Positions 57,919 through 64,000 of a DNA stretch of 64,000 nt are shown piece after piece. Position numbers and translations under genes: made by a program. Positions within the stretch are counted from its first letter, which is position 1, and every line of letters starts with the position of its first letter. Below the pieces are notes generated by a model. That model saw nothing but the letters and a program-made list of their open reading frames with translations. It made no database searches and had not been told where the DNA came from. Origin of the DNA: CAVSEK01 sp963726975 (lineage in GTDB: Bacteria > Actinomycetota > Actinomycetes > Mycobacteriales > SCTD01); assembly GCA_963726975.1 (NCBI GenBank), contig CAVSEK010000006.1:20565-84564 (forward strand), in the 5' to 3' direction.

Positions 57919-58395
57919 ATGATGTTTATGTGGCGCCACCAGACGGATCGCAAAATCACGTATCACAGCCTCGGGACGCGCGCGTTCGGGTACATCGCGG
58001 TAGGCGGTGGTGCAACAGTGGCTGTGCTGGCCTTGGCAGCCAGCGTAAGCATTGGGTATTGGGGGGAGACGGTCCCCGTGGCGCTCTTCTTTCTCGTCAT
58101 GGCGGCGGCCCTGTATCGACTGGCGCGAGCCCGCTTAGAGCTCTCGGCGGACTTGAAGTGCCTGACGGTCGTGAATCCTTTGCAGCGGGAGGAGATCGCG
58201 ATGTCGGCCGTGAGCCGTTTTAGAAGCGGGAACTGCTTGCAGATCGAATTGGCGGGCGGCCGAAGCGTGACGGTCTGGGCGCTGCAGCGCGCGAATCTCA
58301 CACAATGGCGGGGTGGTGTGTCGAACGCGGACCGGGCTGCCGCGGAGCTGGAGTTCATCCGCATCAACAATTGTCTTCCCGCAGGGGGCAGGTGA
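57919..58395 (+). CDS. bPH_6 (bacterial PH-like) membrane protein
   Basis: 158 aa. Two membrane helices (about 22-45 and 48-70) are followed by a PH-like domain: a short strand LECLTVVNPLQREE-type opening (LKCLTVVNPLQREEI), VSRFRSG, LQIELAGGRSVTVWALQ, which matches the bPH_6 pattern of a membrane-anchored PH domain. ATG at 57919 or 57922 with a purine-rich stretch upstream. Lower GC than the chromosome, so acquired with the island. Function unknown; likely a peripheral adaptor. Confidence 0.6.
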   Translation: MMFMWRHQTDRKITYHSLGTRAFGYIAVGGGATVAVLALAASVSIGYWGETVPVALFFLVMAAALYRLARARLELSADLKCLTVVNPLQREEIAMSAVSRFRSGNCLQIELAGGRSVTVWALQRANLTQWRGGVSNADRAAAELEFIRINNCLPAGGR

Positions 58396-58495
58396 ACGGG
58401 CTCTTTGGAGATCGAGCGTGGTGGCGGGGTGACGCGCCCATCGCCGTCTACCCGGTCCGAGTCGCCGAGGAGTCGTCGCCTCACGGTCTGAGCAC

Positions 58496-58636
58496 GAATG
58501 GGCGTACCCGACCGCCCGCCGGACCGGGAACGACCAGCGGACGACTGCCTTGACCGAGTTCCTCACCCGCTACAACACTCGCCGCGGCCACTCCGCCCTC
58601 GACGGTCAGCCCCCGGTCAGCCGCCGCGCCGCCTGA
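58496..58636 (+). pseudogene. 3' remnant of an IS481-family transposase
   Basis: The frame encodes only the last ~45 residues: EWAYPTA, then TALTEFLTRYNTRRGHSALDGQPPVSR and a stop, matching the end of the IS481 integrase core just after the catalytic Glu. No upstream part or terminal repeat remains nearby. Confidence 0.75.
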
Positions 58637-58670
58637 CCGCCATCAACAACAATGCCCAAGCCTTGGCCAT

Positions 58671-60394
58671 CTAGAGCAGGGCCGGCCGTCCCTGCGTCAC
58701 GGTCGCGACGGAGGCTTGGGCCGGGGCTGTCGGGGCGACGGGCGGGCCGCCCGTTGCGAGGTAGTGCGGCGCATGCCGCACCTGCGTGGCCTGCTCGTAG
58801 GCGTACGCGTACGACAGCAGGGTCGGTTCGCTGTAGGCAGTGCCCAAAAACCCCAGCCCGACGGGGAGCCCCTGGACGAAGCCCATCGGGACCGTGATCC
58901 CCGGGTAGCCGGCGAGGGCGATGACGGTGGTGGTGAAGCCGCCGGCGTAGGTCTCGCCGCCGTGCAGGCGGATCTTGCGGCGGGCCCTGGACCGGCGCGA
59001 CGATTGCCTGCAGGTCGTGCTGGCGCAGCATCGCATCGACGCCGGACCCGCGGCCGAGCCGGCGCAGCTCGGCGAGTGCCTGGCGGTAGACGGGGCTGTC
59101 GAGCCCGTCGGTCTTCTGCGCCAGCAGGAAGAGCTCCTGGCCGAAGTACTTCAGCTCCGTGGCGGCGTGCTCGCTCGTTGAAGGTGATGAGGTCGGCGAG
59201 GTCGCGCGGACAGCCGTTGCTGCGCGGGAGTGACTGCAGGTAGGCCCTGATGTCCTGCTTGAACTCGTAGAGCAGGACGGTGAGCTCGGCACTCGACGCC
59301 ATGATCGCGTCGATGTCGGGGAACTCGGCGGTCGACGAGGGTGGCACCCAGTCCGCGCAGCACGTCGAGCGCCCGCTCGGTGACGGGGTCGGTGACGTCG
59401 TCGAAGCCCCAGAAGCCCTTGCGTGGCACTCCGAGCCGGGCCCCGTGCAGCGCCGCCGGCGTCAGGAAGCGGGTGTAGTCGCGGAAGAAGCGGCCGGCGC
59501 TGTCCGCCGTCGCCTCGTCGCGCGGGTCGACCCCGACGAGCGCGCCGAGGGCGATCGCGGCGTCGGTGACCGTGCGGCCCAGCGTGCCGACGGTGTCCTG
59601 GCTGTGCGCGATCGGGATGACGCCGGCCCGGCTGGTGAGCCCGACCGTGGGTTTGATGCCCGACGAGCCCGCACACCGCTGCTGGCGACAGCACCGACCC
59701 GTCGGTCTCGGTACCGAGCGCGACCGCCGCCAAACTGGCGGCGACCCCGCCGCCGAGCCAGAGCTCGACCCGGACGCGGTGCGGTCCAGGATGTACGGGT
59801 TGCGGGTCAGACCCCCGCGACCGCTGAGCCGCTAGAGGAGCCGAAGCCGCGGAAGTTGGCCCACTCCGAGAGGTTGGTCTTGCCGAGCAGGACGGCGCCG
59901 GCCTCGCGCAGCCGCCTCGCCACGGTGGCGTCCCGGCCCGGCGGGCAGCCGACGAGCGCCAGCGAGCCGGCGGTCGTCTGCATCCGGTCACCGGTCGCGA
60001 TGTTGTCCTTGATGAGAACCGGGATTCCGTGCAGGGGCCCCCGCACCCGGCCGGCGGCACGCGCGGCGTCGAGCTGCCGGGCGATGTCGAGCGCGTCGGG
60101 GTTGAGCTCGATCACCGCGTTGATCCTCGGACCGGCGCTGTCGATCGCCGCGATCCTGCGCAGATAGCCGCGGACCAGGTCGACCGAGGTCGTCGTCCCG
60201 GCGGTCAACCGGCGCTGCAGCTCCTCGATAGAGGTCTCGATGAGCTCGGGAACGACGTCGCGCGGGGGGACTGCCTCGGCCGCCGACGCCACGGCCGGCA
60301 GCGCCGCGACCGCGGCCACTGCGGCCCCTGCCTGCAGCAACGTGCGCCGGGAAAGGGCGGGAGCGGCGGCGTCGGGCTGCACGGACTCGGTCAT
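58671..60394 (-). CDS. Tat-exported amidase (amidase signature family), frameshifted
   Basis: About 574 aa joined. A twin-arginine signal (SRRTLLQAGAAVAAVAALPAVASAAE) precedes an amidase-signature domain: VRGPLHGIPVLIKDNIATGD with the catalytic Lys, LGKTNLSEWANFRG, the Gly/Ser-rich GSSSGSAVA and GTETDGS (cis-Ser and nucleophilic Ser), and a C-terminal GYPGITVPMGFVQGLPVGLGFLG with the usual family end. It hydrolyses an amide outside the membrane; substrate unknown. Breaks near 58990, 59175, 59330, 59680 and 59840 look like base errors. The intact catalytic set argues it was a working gene. Only sizable metabolic gene in the island. Confidence 0.8.
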
Positions 60395-60554
60395 GCGCGC
60401 TCCGGGGCTCGTCCCGCCGGCTGGGTCAGCGGACTGCCGGCGAGCATGCGCGTGGTCGCGCCGCACGGCAAGGCCATGCGGATGACGCAGGCACGGCGTC
60501 CGACCGCGCCTGCGAGCGGTACCGCAGGGGCGACTGCAGGCTCCAGGGTGGGAG

Positions 60555-60711
60555 TCAGGTCAAGAGTTCGTCGGCGACGGCCCCGTCCGCCCGGATGAGG
60601 ATCGGCTTGTCACGCCAGCGGTCCGGCAGCTGGCTCAGCGCCCGCTGGAGCACCAGCAGGTGGTCGGCGGCGGTGTTGCTGCCGGCGTTCCCGGGCCGCA
60701 GCACCGCGACT
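60555..60711 (-). pseudogene. IS1380-family transposase fragment
   Basis: About 50 aa: VLRPGNAGSNTAADHLLVLQ, then LPDRWRDKPILIRADGA and ELL before a stop, matching the IS1380 DDE-core region at the second Asp. Truncated on both sides. It joins directly, at about 60706, to the MDMPI-like fragment on the other strand, so the deletion junction is visible. Confidence 0.7.
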
Positions 60712-61213
60712 GGGACGCGCCGGCGCCGGTCGAGAGCTGGCGGGCCCGGGACGTGGTGCAGCACCTAACCGGCTGGCTGCCGGCCCTGCTGGCCGCGGGG
60801 GAGCGGGGATCGAGCTGGCCGCCGGGCTGGAGGTGGACCAGGACCCGGCCGCTGCCTGGCTGGCGCACGCGGACGCGGTGCAGGCCCTGCTGGACGACCC
60901 GGGCACGTCCGGTCGGCTGCTGGAGAACCCGCACCTCGGCCGGCTGCCGGTGGACCAGGCGATCGACCGCTTCTACACGACCGACGTCTTCCTGCACACC
61001 TGGGACCTGGCCCGGGCCACCGGCCAGGACGACCGGCTGGACCCGCAGCTCTGCGCCGACCTGCTGGCCGGGATGGGGCCGCTCGACGCGCTGCTGCGGT
61101 CCTCGGGGCAGTACCGCCCACGAGTGCCGGTGCCGCAGGACGCCGGTCCGCAGAACCGGCTGATCGGCTTCATCGGGCGAGACCCCTCTTGGACCGCGAC
61201 GCCGCCCAGCTGA
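60707..61213 (+). pseudogene. MDMPI/TIGR03086-like (mycothiol-dependent maleylpyruvate isomerase N-domain) gene, 5' truncated
   Basis: About 165 aa left of ~195: DWDAPAPVESWRARDVVQHLTGWLPALLAAG, then after a frame change near 60806 DPAAAWLAHADAVQALLDDPG, VDQAIDRFYTTDVFLHTWDLARATGQD and a closing GPQNRLIGFIGRDP. His residues (QHLTGW, LHTWDLA) are in the places of the metal site of the DinB/MDMPI fold. The 5' end is replaced by the IS1380 fragment, so no start is left. Confidence 0.72.
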
Positions 61214-61250
61214 CCCAGCGCACACGGGCAGGAGCCAGGTCGGCCCCAGC

Positions 61251-61546
61251 CCGAACTTCCGAAGATGATGGGCACACACTTGGTGCTCCGGACGAGAACG
61301 CCCAGGTCAGCGCCGTGCCAGCTCGGCGTAAGCCGAAATCGTGTAGGCACACGACAGGCCGTGTCGCGCGGGACCACGCAGCAGCTTGCTGATGGACTGG
61401 GCTTCCTCCATGGTTGCGCGGGCCCACCGGCCACGCGCGTGCCGAGCGCGCTGTAGTAACACGACTCGAGCGACGTTGCCTTGCGTTTCAGCAGGTCAGA
61501 CGGCCACTTCGACACGCTCGTGTGCCTGTGATCTTCGGAAGTCCGG
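61251..61546. mobile_element. ~296-bp element with terminal inverted repeats (MITE-like)
   Basis: CCGAAC-TTCCGAAGAT followed by a short variable block and GGCACAC at 61251-61277 is mirrored at 61546-61520 as CCGGAC-TTCCGAAGAT ... GGCACAC, about 22 of 27 bases matching. No ORF of a transposase lies between. The right end sits where the IS256 protein normally ends, so this unit seems to have landed in, or to be joined to, that transposase gene. Confidence 0.5.
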
Positions 61547-62800
61547 ATGCCGTCTGGAGTGCGGGCTGGTCCATCACCTCGTTCGGGTCGTCGCGGCGGG
61601 GCTCGAGGGCGGTCGGGGCGGGCGGGTTGAGCAGCGCCATGGACTCCTCGCTCAGGTAGCGCCGGTCGCTGTCTTGCCACTCGTCGTGCGCCTCGATCAG
61701 GACGCAGGCCGACAGGCGCAGCAGGGCGTCGGTGTTGGGGAAGATCCCGACGACGTTGGTGCGGCGCTTGACCTCGCGGTTGAGCCGCTCGATCGGGTTG
61801 GTCGACCAGATCTTGCGCCAGTGCGCGTGCGGGAAGTCCGCGAACGCGGTCAGGTCGGCCTTGGCGTCGCGCAGCAGCTCCGCGACGGCGGGGAACCGGC
61901 CGGCGAGGGTGGCGGCGACGTCGTCGACCTGCTCGCGGACGGTGTCCGGGGTGGGCTGGGCGAACACGGTGCGGATCGTCGCGGCGACCATCTCGCCGTG
62001 GCTCTTGTTGACCTTGGCGAGGCGTTGCGCATGAAGTGCACCCGGCAGCGCTGCCAGGCCGCGCCCTGCAGCACCGTGCCGATGGCGTTGGTCAGGCCGC
62101 GGTGGCTGTCGCTGATGACCAGCTGGACGCCGTCGAGGCCGCGGTCGCGCAGTGAGCGCAGGAACTCGGTCCAGAACGCCTCGGTCTCGCTGTCCCCGAC
62201 CGCGCAGCCCAGCACTTCCCGTCGGCCGTCAGCGCTCACGCCGGTGGCGATGACGACGGCCTGGGACACGACTCGCTTGTTGATCCGGGCCTTGCAGTAG
62301 GTGGCGTCCAGGAACACATAGGGGAAGGCGATCTCGTCCAGCGGCCGGCTCCGCCAGGCCGCGACGTCCTCATCGAGCTGCGCGCAGATCCGGCAGACTT
62401 CGCTCTTGCTGATGCCGGTCCCGCCCATCGCCACGACCAGGTCGTCGACCCGGCGGGTGCTCACGCCCTCGACGTATGCCTGGCAGATCACCGCGTGCAG
62501 CGCGACGTCGATCCGCCGGCGCGGCTCCAGCAGCGAGGGGAAGAACGACCCGGTCCGGGTCTTCGGGATCTTGACCGTCACGTCGCCGCTGGCGGTCGTG
62601 ACGGTCTTGGGGCGGCTGCCGTTGCGCTGGGTCGTGCGGGTGTCGCTGCGCTCGTGCGGCTCGGCGCCGATGTGCGCGGTCGCCTGCGCATCGACGAGCG
62701 ACTGCAGCATCGTCTCGAGCAGCTTGCGCATCAGGTCACCGCCGTCGGCGCGCTGCACCATCTCGGCGAGCTCGAGCAGGGCAGACTGGTCCAGGGCCAT
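61488..62800 (-). CDS. IS256-family transposase, one frameshift, extended 3' end
   Basis: ~437 aa joined. IS256 motifs in order: ERSDTRTTQRNGSRPKTVTT, SFFPSLLEPRRRIDVALHAVICQAYVEGVSTRRVDDLV, the DDE first Asp in YVFLDATYCKARIN, a second Asp in QLVISDSHRGLTNAI, and the Glu in STNPIERLNREVKRRTNVVGIFPN. One missing C near 62022 separates MRNA from LAKVNKSHGEM. The last ~20 residues after PALQTAS come from the adjacent terminal-repeat element, not the family. ATG at 62800. I could not find a matched IS terminal repeat pair. Confidence 0.82.
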
Positions 62801-62991
62801 CGTGTGAGTCCTCTTTCGTGAGTTCCTTGGCGGGTTCTCACGAAGCCTCACGCGGTGGCTCCTCAACGTCCGGGACCGACACACGGCCTCGTCGTTCAGG
62901 AGCCCGAGCTACACCACTCCAGGGGACCAGCCCCACCGGCGCACCGGCGTGGGTCCGCGACTGCTCGGCAACCCAGGCGCCCGGCCGCTGC

Positions 62992-63354
62992 CTAGGAGTC
63001 GCGGAAGGGCCTGCGCATCAGTTCTGCGGTCGCCCCTACGGATCGGGCAGCCACAACGACGTCAGCCGCCTTGCGTGCACGTCCAGCGGCCCTGATCTCG
63101 GCAGCATCCGAGCGCAGGTCCGCGGCCAGACCCTTCACAAACTTGCGGTGCGCAGCCTGCTTCGACACCCCCAGGGCAGCCCCGATCTCTGCCCACGAGT
63201 GAACCTCGACCGCCCGGCGGACCGCCGCTCGCTGCTGGAGGTCGATCTCGCGGAGCAGGTGCGCCGAGCGCGCGAGCACGTCGAGCGCACCCGCTGCCGA
63301 CTCGCCCCGCAGGTACGCGGACACGACCATTCGCACGTCTGCACCCTCACTCAT
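62992..63354 (-). CDS. Small HTH DNA-binding protein
   Basis: 120 aa. A helical N-terminus (VRMVVSAYLRGESAAGALDVLARSAHLLREIDLQQRAAVRRAVE) is followed by a clear helix-turn-helix SWAEIGAALGVSKQAAHRKF near residue 58, then a charged helix. Such sigma-like HTH proteins are common in actinobacterial mobile elements. Its ATG lies within the left arm of a 34-bp palindrome, so autoregulation is likely. No enzymatic domain. Confidence 0.75.
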   Translation of the reverse strand: MSEGADVRMVVSAYLRGESAAGALDVLARSAHLLREIDLQQRAAVRRAVEVHSWAEIGAALGVSKQAAHRKFVKGLAADLRSDAAEIRAAGRARKAADVVVAARSVGATAELMRRPFRDS

Positions 63355-63382
63355 ACCGTCAACCTACGTTGACGGCATGAGT
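63349..63382. promoter_or_regulatory. 34-bp palindrome between divergent start codons
   Basis: ACTCAT-A-CCGTCAA (63349-63362) and TTGACGG-C-ATGAGT (63369-63382) are 14-bp arms with one mismatch around CCTACG. Start codons of the HTH gene and of the rightward frame lie within its arms. Likely the binding site of the HTH protein. Confidence 0.7.
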
Positions 63383-64000
63383 GCGTCCAGGAGCACTGCT
63401 GCTCGGCGGGCTGCTCCACCTGACCAGACCCGACGACGGCACACGCGCCGTCCCCGACCTCGGCTACCCAATCGGGCTCGCCCGTGCCATCGGGACGCCC
63501 GACCTGCTGTTCCTCGCGACGTACCTGTCTCCGGGACCGCGCCCTGCCGGCGGCGCGAGCTGGCCACGACTCAGGTACGGCCTCGACGCAGCCGCCGAGC
63601 GCAGGTCCCTCGTCGACGTGGCGGACGCCAGCGACGTGTACCTAGGCGACGGGACAACTCGGGCCGCGTGCCCGTCGTGTGCCCAGTCGGGCTCTCTCAC
63701 CGCGACCGTGCGCGGGCCGCCCCGGCAACGAGCGGGCACCCGAGCAGCCACACGGACGTCGACGCACGTCCTCATCCGGTCGCCTACACGTTCCCGCCGT
63801 GAGGCGGCGTGCGCCGCAGCGCGCAAGCTGAGGACGTCGTGCCCGCCACGTGCCCGATCGGGTGGCCCCTCGACGGACGTCGGCGGACGACCGCGTACAG
63901 CGATCAGCAGGCTGATCAGCCAGAACACACGTCGGCGAACATCGGCGGACGGTCACCCACCAAGTTCCCAAGCTGAGAACGCGAGTTCGATTCTCGTCGC
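63381..64000 (+). CDS. Unknown protein, reading off the window end
   Basis: A GTG-started frame from 63381 has no stop to the window end. Its first ~90 codons have strong GC3 bias and sensible composition (LLLGGLLHLTRPDDG, VPDLGYPIGLARAIGTPDLLFLATYLSPG, DVADASDVYLGDG), unlike the ATG frame at 63377 in the other phase. After about residue 95 composition becomes Arg/Ser-rich and then reads through the attachment repeat, so either a base error or a stop in another frame ends the real gene near 63660. It is divergent from the HTH gene across the palindrome. No family recognised. Confidence 0.4.
   Translation, partial: MRPGALLLGGLLHLTRPDDGTRAVPDLGYPIGLARAIGTPDLLFLATYLSPGPRPAGGASWPRLRYGLDAAAERRSLVDVADASDVYLGDGTTRAACPSCAQSGSLTATVRGPPRQRAGTRAATRTSTHVLIRSPTRSRREAACAAARKLRTSCPPRARSGGPSTDVGGRPRTAISRLISQNTRRRTSADGHPPSSQAENASSILV
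63965..64000 (+). repeat. Right attachment repeat (truncated by window end)
   Basis: Identical for all 36 bases to the tRNA-Gly 3' half at 56265-56300; preceded by unrelated sequence, so only the distal tRNA part is duplicated. Confidence 0.85.

Larger units (their letters stand above)
56265..64000. mobile_element. Genomic island integrated at tRNA-Gly(CCC)
   Basis: A 36-nt identical direct repeat of the tRNA-Gly 3' half (TTCCCAAG ... CTCGTCGC) at 56265-56300 and 63965-64000 brackets ~7.7 kb. The left copy completes the tRNA; the right copy lacks the 5' half, as after site-specific integration at the anticodon loop. Inside: a low-GC stretch (57.0-58.5 kb), fragments of four gene types, an amidase, an IS256 transposase, a terminal-repeat element and a small HTH/palindrome module. 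No integrase is in view, so it could be a decayed or satellite element, or continue beyond a larger repeat array past the window. Confidence 0.72.

Noticed and set aside
63377..63802. 141-aa frame from the ATG in the palindrome
   Set aside because: Arg-rich with poor codon bias; the GTG frame at 63381 in another phase has much better composition.

Overview
The window is about 72-75% GC, starts many genes with GTG, packs genes with 4-bp GTGA overlaps, and carries an HspR-controlled dnaK-grpE-dnaJ-hspR cluster with HAIR operators, tRNA genes without an encoded CCA, and a mycothiol-type (MDMPI-like) protein fragment. Together these point to a high-GC actinobacterium. I could not settle the genus from sequence alone. 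Almost everything up to about 56.2 kb looks like ordinary chromosome.

Layout. (1) 0-5.2 kb: the 3' part of a secreted glycoside-hydrolase-like protein with five FN3 domains, tRNA-Ser(GCT), and two divergent short-chain dehydrogenases, one followed by a thiolase (fatty acid or sterol-type CoA chemistry). (2) 5.2-11.5 kb: a minus-strand run with a CynX-type MFS transporter, a CaiB/BaiF CoA-transferase, a GT-C glycosyltransferase, an alpha/beta hydrolase and a VanY-type D,D-carboxypeptidase; a 52-bp direct repeat precedes it. (3) 11.6-25.4 kb: two DUF202 membrane proteins, a TetR regulator, a divergent HxlR regulator/DHA2 exporter pair with an inverted-repeat operator, a PRC-barrel operon led by a 40-aa membrane microprotein, a secreted DUF4214 protein, MOSC and rhodanese genes, a LacI regulator, a NYN nuclease, an NAD(P)-binding protein and tRNA-Ser(TGA). 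(4) 25.4-33.1 kb: a large secreted protein with seven Ig-like repeats, a two-gene fluoride channel (crcB) operon, and a secreted esterase plus an SDR flanked by inverted copies of a ~46-bp palindrome. (5) 33.1-40.5 kb: the heat-shock block clpB, marR, hspR, dnaJ, grpE, dnaK, with HAIR operators at clpB and dnaK. (6) 40.5-56.2 kb: an MprF/DUF2156 aminoacyl-phospholipid synthase-like protein, a rhomboid-like protein, an esterase, two tandem secreted subtilases with Trp/Ser-rich tails, a membrane GAF-GGDEF-EAL c-di-GMP protein, a Rv0338c-type Fe-S oxidoreductase, two tandem secreted RCC1-like proteins and dcd.

(7) 56.2-64 kb: a genomic island integrated at tRNA-Gly(CCC). The 3' half of the tRNA gene (36 nt) is repeated exactly at the last 36 bases of the window. 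Between the two copies lie a stretch of distinctly lower GC with small membrane proteins and a bPH_6 protein, fragments of a phosphoesterase, IS481, IS1380 and MDMPI genes, a Tat-exported amidase, a ~0.3-kb element with terminal inverted repeats abutting an IS256 transposase, and a small HTH protein with a 34-bp palindrome shared with a divergent reading frame. No integrase is visible in the window.

Caution: many genes, including dnaK, grpE and dcd, are broken by single-base insertions or deletions. In the genes I reconstructed, restoring or removing one base rejoins a normal protein, so most of these are probably sequence errors rather than pseudogenes. Coordinates for such genes span all their pieces.
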